A DNA stretch of 64,000 bases from Vagococcus jeotgali (lineage in GTDB: Bacteria > Bacillota > Bacilli > Lactobacillales > Vagococcaceae). Shown in pieces: positions 29,301 to 38,405 of the stretch (the stretch's first letter is position 1; every line of letters begins with the position of its first letter). Made by a program: the position numbers and the translations under genes. The notes under the pieces are model-generated. The model worked only from the letters and a program-made list of their open reading frames with translations. It did not search any database and was not told the DNA's origin. The DNA lies in assembly GCF_035918315.1 (NCBI RefSeq), contig NZ_CP142146.1, positions 1,178,001-1,242,000 on the forward strand. Reading direction: 5' to 3'.

Positions 29301-30515
29301 TTATTTCACTTGCTCATAAATGCTTAATGCTTTTTGAACAGCTCTACCTTGATTAATTGGGACATCAAAATAAACTAGGGTCGCTTCTAGAGCACTTAAT
29401 ACATGTAGAACATTTTCTTTACGACTACTATAACCCATGTTACCAATACGCCAGATTTTACCAGCAAGCGGACCAAAAGACGAGGCGATCTCCACTCCAA
29501 AATCTTGTAATAACATCTGACGAACTTCTTCAGCATCTACTCCGGCAGGTACGACAACTGGGATGACTGTTGGCATTTTTGTTTCAACATCACCATAAAT
29601 GGATAAGCCCATAGCCTCAATTCCAGAAGTAATAGCCAAATGATTGAGAGCATGGCGCTCAAACCTAACGTCTAATCCTTCATTTAAAAATAATCTTAAT
29701 CCTTCATGAAGAGCATATAGCATACTTGTTGCTTCTGTGTGATGATTAATACGTTGTTTACTCCAATAGCGTTGAATTTGACTTAAATCAAGATAGTTAC
29801 TGCTAATAGGATGATTATTTCTAACATCATCTCCTAATCCTAATTCCTTTTGGTAACGACTAGTAATTAATTCTTCTACACGCTGATTGTAAGTCACTAG
29901 AGATAAGCCTGAGGGAACACTTAAACATTTTTGAGTACCAGCAATAGCAATATCAATACCCCACTCATCTACTAAGACAGCTGTCCCACCGTAAGTTGCA
30001 ACAACATCCACAACAAAAATAGTATCTGTTGTTTGACAGAACTGCCCAATTTTTGCTAAAGGTTGCATTTGAGCATTTGCTGTTTCTCCGTGGACCATTG
30101 CAAGAACTTTAGGCTGGTATTTTTTTACTGCTTCTATAATTTCGTCTTCTGAAAAAACACCATTCCACTTTCTTTCAAGTAAAATAACTTCAGCCTGAGC
30201 ACGTTCACATATCTCAACTAACAAATAAGCAAAACGTCCATAAGCTGGAATTAAAACTTTATCCCCCGGTTCTATTAGTGCAATTAAACTAGCTTCAATA
30301 CCAGATCTACTTGTCCCGTCAACAACAAAAGACTGTTCATTTTTTGTTTGAAAGGTTTGACTAATCATTTCCTTAACATCATCCATAATACTGACAAATG
30401 CTGGATCAAACTGCCCAAGTATCGGTGTAGACATAGCTCTTAGAACTGAAGGGTAAGCCTCTACTGGTCCTGGTGTCATAATGGTACGTACTGGTGTGTT
30501 TAATGGTTCTATCAT
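29301..30515 (-). CDS. pucG: (S)-ureidoglycine--glyoxylate aminotransferase
   Basis: Class V PLP aminotransferase. In Bacillus the PucG enzyme moves the amino group of ureidoglycine to glyoxylate, giving oxalurate and glycine. The 404-residue product starts with the family segment TIMTPGPVEAYPSVLRAMS and has the PLP lysine at about 196 in AGTQKCLSVPSG. The ATG at 30515 follows AAAGGAGAGG. It is divergent from the PucR-type regulator gene and lies near the allantoin genes, which supports PucG over serine-pyruvate or phosphonate transaminases of the same class. Confidence 0.88.
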   Translation of the reverse strand: MIEPLNTPVRTIMTPGPVEAYPSVLRAMSTPILGQFDPAFVSIMDDVKEMISQTFQTKNEQSFVVDGTSRSGIEASLIALIEPGDKVLIPAYGRFAYLLVEICERAQAEVILLERKWNGVFSEDEIIEAVKKYQPKVLAMVHGETANAQMQPLAKIGQFCQTTDTIFVVDVVATYGGTAVLVDEWGIDIAIAGTQKCLSVPSGLSLVTYNQRVEELITSRYQKELGLGDDVRNNHPISSNYLDLSQIQRYWSKQRINHHTEATSMLYALHEGLRLFLNEGLDVRFERHALNHLAITSGIEAMGLSIYGDVETKMPTVIPVVVPAGVDAEEVRQMLLQDFGVEIASSFGPLAGKIWRIGNMGYSSRKENVLHVLSALEATLVYFDVPINQGRAVQKALSIYEQVK

Positions 30516-30603
30516 TTTCGTCCTCTCCTTTGTTTACTTTAATTATCTAACACTATTAGCAGCTAATCATCTGTCATCTTGCACAAAAAAAAATCTACTA
30601 TTA

Positions 30604-30622
30604 ATCATTTTAAACAAATGAT
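30604..30622. promoter_or_regulatory. Operator candidate in the pucG/pucR divergent region
   Basis: ATCATTT-N5-AAATGAT is a perfect 7-bp inverted repeat between the divergent start codons. A TATAAT at 30655-30660 would serve pucR. A PucR-type regulator could bind here; this is inference. Confidence 0.35.
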
Positions 30623-30685
30623 AGGTTTTAACTTTCCTTTCAAAATAAAACGCTTATAATAAATAATGAAAGGAGTTTAATAAAC

Positions 30686-32314
30686 TTGAAAACATTACAA
30701 GATATTCTTAGTGTACCAAGATTTAATGATTTAACTTTAATCACTCCTAATGTTGATTTAGAAATTGATGTTATCAATGTTGAAATCACTGAAACACCTG
30801 ATATTTCAAATTATACATCTAGTGGCACTTTATTGCTAACAACAGCTATGTATTATAAAGATAAACCTAAAGAGATGATACAACTAATTGACTCTTTAGT
30901 GACTATTCAATGCCCTGGTCTTTGTATCAAAACTGGAAGATTTTTAGATATTATTCCCCGTGACATTATTGATTATGCTATAAGTAAAAACTTTCCTATT
31001 ATTGAAATTCCTATTACAAAGCCTTTAGGTGGGATTTTAACCGAAATTTCTCATTTCATCGGAGAATCTAAAGAAGAAGAAATTGCTTATGCCCTTGATA
31101 TTCAAAGAAAATTTTCTTCTCTACTCTTAAGTGATGCTTCTTTGGATAAAATAACAAAAGAATTTGGAGATGTACTCCAGACACCTATCTTATTATTGAA
31201 TCCTTTAAAAGAAGTCATTGCAACATCTAATAATTGGGATAATAAAGATATGTCTACTGAGCACTTGATGAAAGAATTGTTTAGTTTTGAAAACCTATTT
31301 GAAAATAAAACTCACAATATTTTAGTGACCTCACTATCACATGAACAAACAGAAGTTGATGTTTATCCCATTAAAAGTAACACATACTATCCTTATTATT
31401 TAATTATTTTATCTCCAGAAAAAATGAGCTATCCTGTAGCAGAATTTGCCATAGAACAAGGGCAAATGGTGCTTAGTTTTACTCTGCTTAAAAATGATAA
31501 ACTATATGAAGTCGATAAGCATAGAAAAAGTGATTACCTTGCCACAATTATTGAACGACAAGAAAAAAACAATTTTGATGAACAACAGTGGATTACCTAT
31601 GAAGCAAATTTTAATTTAGAAATTTCTAAATTCTATCAAATGATTTCTGTTTCAATCATTCAAGATGATACAAGTGTCATTTCCAATAAAATATTAGAAG
31701 AGAAACAACAGATTGTCTATGAATGGCTCGATACAAATCTACCAAATATATTACCAAAATCTGTTCTATTTTCTGACAAATCTCAACACCATTGTATTAT
31801 TTTACTGCAACAACCTATTAGTTCTACTGCACTAACCAAAATTTTAACAAATGTCCACGATACTATTTATGAAAAACTTCCTATTTTCACTCAATTTAGT
31901 TGCGGACAAGCTTATAGTCATTTAGACGAAATTAGTAAATCTTTAACAGAAGCTAAAATTGTTGAACATGATATGTTAGAACAAACTAAACAAAAAATTG
32001 TCTACATGTATAAAGCAAAAGGGATGGCAAGGTTACTTGATACGATTCAAAAAGATGAGGCAACCTATTTTGCAAAAGATTGTTTGAAATCACTTTACTC
32101 TCCTCAAACCGACATGGACTTAGAACTTAGAAAAACATTAAAAACTTTTTTAGATAATCAATGTGAAATCACAAAAACGGCTAACGATCTTTTTATTCAC
32201 CGTAATACGGTTAAATACCGAATTGATAACATTCAAGAAATACTGGGACTAGAAATTGATACCCCAGAGCATAGCTTTAAACTCCGTTTAGCACTAGAAC
32301 TATCTGAAAATTAA
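30686..32314 (+). CDS. pucR: PucR-family transcriptional regulator
   Basis: Likely activator of the purine-degradation genes. The 542-residue protein has the PucR N-terminal ligand domain (about 1-125, starting LQDILSVPRFNDLTLI), a middle CdaR-type GGDEF-like region (about 290-420) and the C-terminal PucR HTH (KTLKTFLDNQCEITKTANDL then HRNTVKYRIDNI). The start is TTG at 30686, eight bases after AAAGGAG. It is divergent from pucG and followed after 16 bases by a hydrolase gene. Assignment to purine control follows from family and setting. Confidence 0.88.
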   Translation: MKTLQDILSVPRFNDLTLITPNVDLEIDVINVEITETPDISNYTSSGTLLLTTAMYYKDKPKEMIQLIDSLVTIQCPGLCIKTGRFLDIIPRDIIDYAISKNFPIIEIPITKPLGGILTEISHFIGESKEEEIAYALDIQRKFSSLLLSDASLDKITKEFGDVLQTPILLLNPLKEVIATSNNWDNKDMSTEHLMKELFSFENLFENKTHNILVTSLSHEQTEVDVYPIKSNTYYPYYLIILSPEKMSYPVAEFAIEQGQMVLSFTLLKNDKLYEVDKHRKSDYLATIIERQEKNNFDEQQWITYEANFNLEISKFYQMISVSIIQDDTSVISNKILEEKQQIVYEWLDTNLPNILPKSVLFSDKSQHHCIILLQQPISSTALTKILTNVHDTIYEKLPIFTQFSCGQAYSHLDEISKSLTEAKIVEHDMLEQTKQKIVYMYKAKGMARLLDTIQKDEATYFAKDCLKSLYSPQTDMDLELRKTLKTFLDNQCEITKTANDLFIHRNTVKYRIDNIQEILGLEIDTPEHSFKLRLALELSEN

Positions 32315-32330
32315 AGAAAGGGATAATCTC

Positions 32331-33173
32331 ATGACTCCTGAACACTTAACTTATACTCATATTGGAAAAACACCCATTGAGTTATCTATTTACTTAGGGA
32401 ACAAATCAAATCAACAAAAGAAACCAACTATATATTACATCCACGGAGGTGGACTAATTTATGGTTCTAGACATGATTTACCAAAAGAATACATTGAATT
32501 ATTAACAAGTAATGGCTCTGATGTGGTCATGCTGGATTATCCTTTGCTGCCAGAGAGTACACTAGACATTATTTTAAATACTTTGACCAGTGGGATTGAA
32601 TTTGCAAGGCACTATCTTCATCAAGAAAATCAACCTTATCTTTTATTTGGAAGGTCTGCTGGTGCATATCTTTCTGTACTACTATCTAGTAAATACTTAA
32701 CTCCAAAGCCAATTGGTGTTGTTTCATTTTATGGTTATTTTGATTTATCAGAGATGTCCTTACAACAGCCAAGTCAGCACTACAATCAGTACGGATTATT
32801 GCCAGATATGCTAGTGCAAAATTTTATTCAAAAAGACATCTTAGCTAATGCACCAATAGAACAACGTTTTCCTATTTATTTATCATATAGGCAACGTGGT
32901 ACTTGGGTTAAACAACTTTTAGCCCCTAACTTAACATTAGAAGACTATAGTCTAGATGAGGATGCACTAGCTAGTTTACCTAAGCTATTTATTGCTGCTA
33001 GTGACACCGATCAAGACGTAGATATCAGTATTTCAAAATCACTATACGAACAAACAAATCATTCAACTTTTGTAACTGTTCATGATTTATCTCATGATTT
33101 TGATAAAAACCCAAAAGATTCACAAGCTATTCAAGTATATCAAGACTTAAAAACCTGGATAAATGACTTATAG
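32331..33173 (+). CDS. Alpha/beta hydrolase (esterase/lipase-like)
   Basis: A 280-residue cytosolic hydrolase with the oxyanion motif HGGG (38-41), the nucleophile elbow GRSAG (Ser109) and a C-terminal Asp/His pair (SDTDQDV and LSHDF). This is the pattern of the hormone-sensitive-lipase group. ATG at 32331 follows AAAGGGATAAT and lies 16 bases after pucR, so they are probably co-transcribed. The substrate is unknown; the link with a purine regulator suggests a small amide or ester from that pathway. Confidence 0.82.
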   Translation: MTPEHLTYTHIGKTPIELSIYLGNKSNQQKKPTIYYIHGGGLIYGSRHDLPKEYIELLTSNGSDVVMLDYPLLPESTLDIILNTLTSGIEFARHYLHQENQPYLLFGRSAGAYLSVLLSSKYLTPKPIGVVSFYGYFDLSEMSLQQPSQHYNQYGLLPDMLVQNFIQKDILANAPIEQRFPIYLSYRQRGTWVKQLLAPNLTLEDYSLDEDALASLPKLFIAASDTDQDVDISISKSLYEQTNHSTFVTVHDLSHDFDKNPKDSQAIQVYQDLKTWINDL

Positions 33174-33175
33174 AG

Positions 33176-33588
33176 TTAAATATCTAGGCTTTTTATATCA
33201 TTTAACACTTTATTTAAGGCACAATCTATTGATCGATTTTGTGTTAAAACGGTCTCTGATAAACATGACATATAATCTTCCTGAAGATACCAAGAAGCCA
33301 TACGAGTAGTGTCAAATTGATTTACTTTAGGACTAGTTGCATGCCTAATCACTGTTTCTTCAAAAGGAACATTATAATAATAATTCAAGGTATGATTATT
33401 AAACTCTTGCTGTAATTCATCAAACATATTTTCATAGATCTCTTTTCCAAAAATCCCTTCAAGAACAATAATTGGAATACGACCCCTTCCAAAATTCACC
33501 ATGGATTTAACTAAATTTGGATACCTTTAGCTAGTGTCGTTTTACCACTTGATGAATTGCCACAAATCGTAATTAGCAAACTTTTCAT
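33176..33588 (-). pseudogene. P-loop kinase-like gene with internal deletion
   Basis: The first 24 codons from ATG 33588 give MKSLLITICGNSSSGKTTLA, a Walker A nucleotide-binding start, then a stop at the next few codons. A second frame (33176-33520) continues with a segment typical of the same small kinases (NLVKSMVNFGRG, IPIIVLEGIFG, FEETVIRHAT, SWYLQEDYM). Roughly 30 residues between the P-loop and this part are missing and the frame has changed. The gene is therefore dead by deletion, unlike the one-base frameshifts elsewhere. Substrate unknown. Confidence 0.75.
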
Positions 33589-33620
33589 TCAGTACGCCCC
33601 TCATACTAATGTAGCACAAA

Positions 33621-33652
33621 AAGACATAGAAATGATTTAAATTTCTATGTCT
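33621..33652 (-). terminator. Terminator of the oxamate/carbamate kinase operon
   Basis: AGACATAGAAAT and ATTTCTATGTCT are perfect 12-bp arms around seven bases, followed on the minus strand by TTTTTGTG, eight bases after the carbamate kinase stop. Confidence 0.85.
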
Positions 33653-33660
33653 CACTATGC

Positions 33661-34587
33661 TTATCCTATGATACGTGTACCTGCTTCACCATTAACAGCT
33701 TCTGCTGCTTGATCTAGAGAACAAATAATAGCAGTCTTGCCTAATTTAGCAAATTCAATACAAGCGGCCATTTTAGGGCCCATACTACCATCTGAAAAAT
33801 GACCTTCATCATAATATTTTTGTGCTTTTTCAACAGTTAAATCAGTTAATTTTTCTTGATTAGGTTTACCATAATTAATATAAACATTAGGAACATCTGT
33901 TAAAATCATTAAAATATCTGCATCTATCTCCTTAGATAGTTTAAGTGCTGATGAGTCTTTATCTATAACGGCTGCAACACCTTCATATTCTCCTTGAGTA
34001 TTCTTAATCACAGGAATACCACCACCACCTGTTGACACAACTAACACACCATTGTCCATCAATAGTTTAATCGTTTCTACTTCAACAATACCTTTAGGGT
34101 TTGGTGAGGCAACTAGTCGTCTATACCCACGACCAGCATCTTCCCCCATTACCCATCCTTTTTCAAGAGCTAACTGTTTACTCTCATCTTCTGAGTAAAA
34201 TGAGCCAATTGGTTTTGTTGGATGTTTAAATGCTGGATCACTTGGATCAACTTCTGTCATCGTTAAAATCGTAGCTACCTGTTTACTTGGTAACACATTT
34301 TTTAAAGACTCTTGCATCATATAACCAATAAAACCTTGTGATTCAGCACTACATACAGGTAATGGTTGAATTGGGACTTCATCTTTTGCCAATTCATTTT
34401 GTCGCAAAATTTGACCAACTTGAGGTCCATTTCCATGAACAATCACAATATCACAGCCTGTTTCTGCTACTTTTGCAATACTTTTAGCACTAATATCCAC
34501 ATTTTCTTTTTGAATACTATACTCTCCCTTTTGCCCTGGTTGTAAAATAGCATTACCACCTAACGCAAGAACCACTTTTTGTTTCAT
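33661..34587 (-). CDS. arcC: Carbamate kinase
   Basis: Converts carbamoyl phosphate and ADP to ATP, CO2 and ammonia; here the energy-yielding last step of allantoin fermentation. The 308-residue product has ALGGNAIL at the N-terminus, GNGPQVGQ (residues about 53-60), STGGGGIPV and DKDSSALKLS, all amino-acid-kinase-family signatures. It is the last gene of the minus-strand run with the oxamate carbamoyltransferase genes, one base from allH. E. coli carries the equivalent gene (allK/ybcF) in the same place. No arginine deiminase genes are nearby. Confidence 0.95.
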   Translation of the reverse strand: MKQKVVLALGGNAILQPGQKGEYSIQKENVDISAKSIAKVAETGCDIVIVHGNGPQVGQILRQNELAKDEVPIQPLPVCSAESQGFIGYMMQESLKNVLPSKQVATILTMTEVDPSDPAFKHPTKPIGSFYSEDESKQLALEKGWVMGEDAGRGYRRLVASPNPKGIVEVETIKLLMDNGVLVVSTGGGGIPVIKNTQGEYEGVAAVIDKDSSALKLSKEIDADILMILTDVPNVYINYGKPNQEKLTDLTVEKAQKYYDEGHFSDGSMGPKMAACIEFAKLGKTAIICSLDQAAEAVNGEAGTRIIG

Positions 34588-35358
34588 TCATGCCACTCCT
34601 TTTATTTTTAAATACCGTGTTATACCTTCATAAATACCAGATATTGTATCTCTACCAGAAGTGTGACCAAACTGTGCTAACTCAGCTAAATACATCTTCA
34701 ATAAAACGATATTATCAATATTTGATAATAGTAAGCAGATTGTTGACGTAAAAAAGCCTTTCCTAGCTGCTTGTAAGTAGGCAAGCGACACATCTGTGGT
34801 CCTTTTTTCTAAAATAGCCTGGTCTATTTTCTTTAATTCCTCAACGGATAAAATAGAATAACAATGATGAATGGCCAACATTCCTACTAAAAAATCATCA
34901 CCAGATGGCGTTAAACCTCTCCCACTACCAATCAAGGAATAAACATCCAAATCCGTACAGGTCAATAATTGAAAATCTAAGCCTGTTTGTACTAAAAATG
35001 GTGTGAAAACAGGTCTGGAAGATAGTACCTCATCTTCTTCAAGTAGAATCTGACAAGTATTTTGATGAGATACTTCAGAATAATTTAACTGGACTTGTCC
35101 TATGAACAAATGATCATCATGAAGTCTTAATATCACTTTGTTATACATTTTTTTTAAATAATCAAAGTCTGTTTGAGAGACTTGAATACCGAAGGGGGTA
35201 ACTTGTTTAGATTCAGACCCAACGTGTAATAGCTCTTTGCCAACTAATATATTGAAACTGGTATTAAATAAACTATGAAAACTAACTTCTTTACTACCAG
35301 TTAACATATTTGGTACTAGTTCTCCTACTGTTTTAGCACACACCATTTTTGTTAACAT
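34588..35358 (-). CDS. allH: DUF2877 protein, oxamate carbamoyltransferase subunit AllH-like
   Basis: A 256-residue protein with the DUF2877 pattern (LIGSGRGLTPSGDDFLVGML near residue 147; GHTSGRDTISGI near the C-terminus). The E. coli homologue YlbF/AllH is, with FdrA/AllF and YlbE/AllG, part of the enzyme that phosphorolyses oxalurate to oxamate and carbamoyl phosphate. It overlaps allG by one base and is followed immediately by the carbamate kinase gene, exactly the order expected. Length is typical. Confidence 0.85.
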   Translation of the reverse strand: MLTKMVCAKTVGELVPNMLTGSKEVSFHSLFNTSFNILVGKELLHVGSESKQVTPFGIQVSQTDFDYLKKMYNKVILRLHDDHLFIGQVQLNYSEVSHQNTCQILLEEDEVLSSRPVFTPFLVQTGLDFQLLTCTDLDVYSLIGSGRGLTPSGDDFLVGMLAIHHCYSILSVEELKKIDQAILEKRTTDVSLAYLQAARKGFFTSTICLLLSNIDNIVLLKMYLAELAQFGHTSGRDTISGIYEGITRYLKIKGVA

Positions 35359-36620
35359 TATTCAGCCATACCTAATTTTTTAGCATAGGCTTCAATTGCT
35401 TTTTCAAAACAAGATACAGGAGGATTAACTGTTCCTGCTCCAATTTGGCCAATACCAGCTTTTTTATGTGCAATCCCTGTATTAACGACAGGAGTAATTC
35501 CTGATTCAACGACAAGTCTAGCATCAATACCTAAACAAATTCCTCTAAAGTCCCATGTTGGTACTGGAAAATTAGGATTTTGACTAATACAAATCTCACT
35601 CATTTCATTTGATGTGTTTAAGGCATCATAAAAACCTCCAGATCCAACAAAACGTGTCACAGCAGGAGCTGCAATCATTGCCATTCCACCAACACCAAAT
35701 GTTTCTGTGATAGCAGAATCTCCAATATCAGTGTTCGCATCTTCCCCGCTGTATCCAGCAAAATATAAACCTTGAGGTGTGTTAACTGGTCCTGTAAACC
35801 ACTCATCCCCCATACCACTAATACGAATACCAAAATCTTTACCATTACGGCACATAGCAGTTACTACTGTACCTTCTTGAATCATTCGAGCCCCATCCAT
35901 AACAGCTTTTGTTGCCGCCATCATGATATTTAAGAAGAATTGATCAGTATCTGCTAAAAATTGAGATACCTCTTTTTTCTCGTTTTCATCAATGTCTAAT
36001 GTTGTAATGATTGGACCAACTTCTTTATAAAATGCAAGTGAAGCTGCGATATTACGTTGGTGAAACTCATCCCCCATTGCAATGGCTTTAGCGACTAATA
36101 CGTTAATATTTAAACCATCTTCCATTGTTTTAAGAGCCTTGCTTAACACAGGTCCTAATACGTCTTTCATCCATGTTAATCTATCAATAACTTCTTTAGA
36201 ATAAGCACCAAAACGTAATACTGCTCCAATACCTTCATTCATCGTACAATAAGCAAAGTTACCATCTGTTTTATTTTCTACAACTAAAACAGGCATGTTT
36301 CCAGAGGTAATACCACCCATTGGCCCCACTGCATTGTAATCATGACAAGGAGCAAATTTAACGTCTCCAGTTGATAACATATGTCGTGCCTCTTCTTCAT
36401 TTTTTGCCCAACCTTCAAAAAGGACAGCTCCCACACAAGATCCTTGCATAGGATCAGTCATCTCGTCCCACTCAATAGGAGGACCAGCATGAAGTAACAT
36501 ATGACCTTCTAATTCTTTAATCACACTTTTTGCTGGTACTACATCTAATAAAAATGGGGCTGATTGTACTACTTTATCTATTACGGCTTGATTTGCGTCA
36601 TCAATTGTTTTAAATGTCAT
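35358..36620 (-). CDS. allG: DUF1116 protein, oxamate carbamoyltransferase subunit AllG-like
   Basis: The 420-residue product matches the YlbE/DUF1116 family (AGPPIEWDEMTDPMQGS, CHDYNAVGPMGGITSG, GAGTVNPPVSCF). In E. coli this is one of three subunits of oxamate carbamoyltransferase. ATG at 36620 follows GAGGAGAAG, 18 bases after fdrA. The gene is intact and of normal length. Older annotation often leaves it as a domain of unknown function. Confidence 0.87.
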   Translation of the reverse strand: MTFKTIDDANQAVIDKVVQSAPFLLDVVPAKSVIKELEGHMLLHAGPPIEWDEMTDPMQGSCVGAVLFEGWAKNEEEARHMLSTGDVKFAPCHDYNAVGPMGGITSGNMPVLVVENKTDGNFAYCTMNEGIGAVLRFGAYSKEVIDRLTWMKDVLGPVLSKALKTMEDGLNINVLVAKAIAMGDEFHQRNIAASLAFYKEVGPIITTLDIDENEKKEVSQFLADTDQFFLNIMMAATKAVMDGARMIQEGTVVTAMCRNGKDFGIRISGMGDEWFTGPVNTPQGLYFAGYSGEDANTDIGDSAITETFGVGGMAMIAAPAVTRFVGSGGFYDALNTSNEMSEICISQNPNFPVPTWDFRGICLGIDARLVVESGITPVVNTGIAHKKAGIGQIGAGTVNPPVSCFEKAIEAYAKKLGMAE

Positions 36621-36638
36621 ATTCTCTTCTCCTCGATC

Positions 36639-38384
36639 TTATTTAAATTCATAATGATTTAAGAAATATAAAACTTTTTGTAATTTAACATTACCACCAG
36701 CTGATGGTCTCCAATCAAATTGCACTACTTGAGCATGATTATCTTTGATAGATTGTGTGAAACTTTGTAAACCTACGTTAATAATACGTGGTTCTGTTGC
36801 GATTAATGTTTTCAATTCATCTGAGAGAACAGGTAATTCAACTAAAGAGCTTTGAATTTTACCTGATACTTCTTTTTTATCAAATGTTAAATCATGATCA
36901 ACAAGTTTTAATGCTGTTTGAATTGCTTGAACATTATTCTCACAAACCGTTACACCAATATCTTCCAAAATTTGGCGTTGTTCTGCCATACCTTGAGGAT
37001 CTTCATCTGTTCCTACTAAAACAGCAACAAAATTCACGATACGTCCTTCTTTAGCTAACTTTTCTTGCACATCAACAATGGCTGGTTTTAAAGCGTTTGC
37101 CATATCTGGATGGGCACCATAACCTAATACGACATCAAATACAACAACGCCTGTATCTGGCTGATTCATAACGTCTTTAATTTTATTTATTCTAATTTCT
37201 GGATCAATCATTGGATGTGGTTTACCTTGTGTATACATGTCATCTCCTAAATCAATGACCTCATGTCCACCAGCAAGTAATGTATACCCTTCAGGAGAAT
37301 CCAGCTTATCTAAACCTAGTCCATCAGCAAGTAAAAAGGCTGATTCATAAGCAAGTGTTCCACCTGAATAATAACCTTTAATATCAGTCCCAGCTGTACC
37401 TTTTAAGATAGTTATAACAGGTGCTGGCGTGTATTCAACTGACTCATTATTAATTAATTTAGTTGCTAGCTGAGCTGCTTCTTCTAGCGTATATGCTTTA
37501 TACAGACCTTCTTCATGTTCTGTTGGTTTGCTGCCTAAAAATAGAGTAACAACTGGTTTATCTACTTTTCTTAAAACATCTAATACTTTTTCCTCTACTT
37601 CCTTTGCAGGTGGTTTAGATATCACAACAATCACATCAGTATCTGGGTCATCATTTAAAGCTACGATACTATCAATCATAGAAATAGCTCCAACTTCTGT
37701 TGACAAATCACGACCACCTGTTCCAATGGCATTTGTTACCCCTTGACCATAACGGTGAATTAGCGTCGTTACTTCTTGAATCCCTGTGCCAGAAGCACCA
37801 ATCACACCAATACGGCCTTTTCTGACATTATTAGTAAAAGCTAGAGGAACACCATGAACAATACCTGTTCCACAATCAGGTCCCATAACAAGCAACCCTT
37901 TTTCATGGGCTTTTTCTTTTAAACGTTTTTCTTCTGAAATATCAACGTTATCGCTAAAGACAAAAGCATGTAAACCATTATCAATCGCTTGCTCAATTTC
38001 TAAAGCAGCATACTCTCCTGGAACAGAAATCAAAGCAACATTAGCTTCTGGATCTTTTTTCATTGCCTTATCCCATGAATTGATAGTTTCTTCAACTTCA
38101 CCACCACCATCATTGGTTGACATTAATTCCTCATCAATAATAGCCAGTACTTTATCTTTATCATCAGCTGAATTCACTTCTAACATGATGACCATATCAT
38201 TTGAAGAGGCTTCATCAAGCTCTTTTGTATCAAAACCACTTGCTCTAAAAATATCAATATTTGATGGTGTTCCCATCATAATCGATACACGTTCTACCTC
38301 ATCTAATTGACTTAATTTACTTGTTAATAACATTAAAACAACTGAATCTTGGTAACTATTATTTTTTATAATTGTTTGAAGCAT
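36639..38384 (-). CDS. fdrA: FdrA/AllF protein, oxamate carbamoyltransferase subunit
   Basis: The 581-residue protein has a succinyl-CoA-synthetase-like layout: a CoA-binding-type Rossmann region (about 185-260, with GPDCGTGIVHG and GVIGASGTGIQEV) and a ligase-type half (about 330-500, with FDVVLGYGAHPD). The family was named for suppressing FtsH defects, and its E. coli member (AllF) is now assigned to oxamate carbamoyltransferase. It precedes allG and allH in the same run. The first 60 residues show an ACT-like pattern found in FdrA proteins. Confidence 0.9.
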   Translation of the reverse strand: MLQTIIKNNSYQDSVVLMLLTSKLSQLDEVERVSIMMGTPSNIDIFRASGFDTKELDEASSNDMVIMLEVNSADDKDKVLAIIDEELMSTNDGGGEVEETINSWDKAMKKDPEANVALISVPGEYAALEIEQAIDNGLHAFVFSDNVDISEEKRLKEKAHEKGLLVMGPDCGTGIVHGVPLAFTNNVRKGRIGVIGASGTGIQEVTTLIHRYGQGVTNAIGTGGRDLSTEVGAISMIDSIVALNDDPDTDVIVVISKPPAKEVEEKVLDVLRKVDKPVVTLFLGSKPTEHEEGLYKAYTLEEAAQLATKLINNESVEYTPAPVITILKGTAGTDIKGYYSGGTLAYESAFLLADGLGLDKLDSPEGYTLLAGGHEVIDLGDDMYTQGKPHPMIDPEIRINKIKDVMNQPDTGVVVFDVVLGYGAHPDMANALKPAIVDVQEKLAKEGRIVNFVAVLVGTDEDPQGMAEQRQILEDIGVTVCENNVQAIQTALKLVDHDLTFDKKEVSGKIQSSLVELPVLSDELKTLIATEPRIINVGLQSFTQSIKDNHAQVVQFDWRPSAGGNVKLQKVLYFLNHYEFK

Positions 38385-38405
38385 TATTTTACCCCCAATA
38401 ATTTT

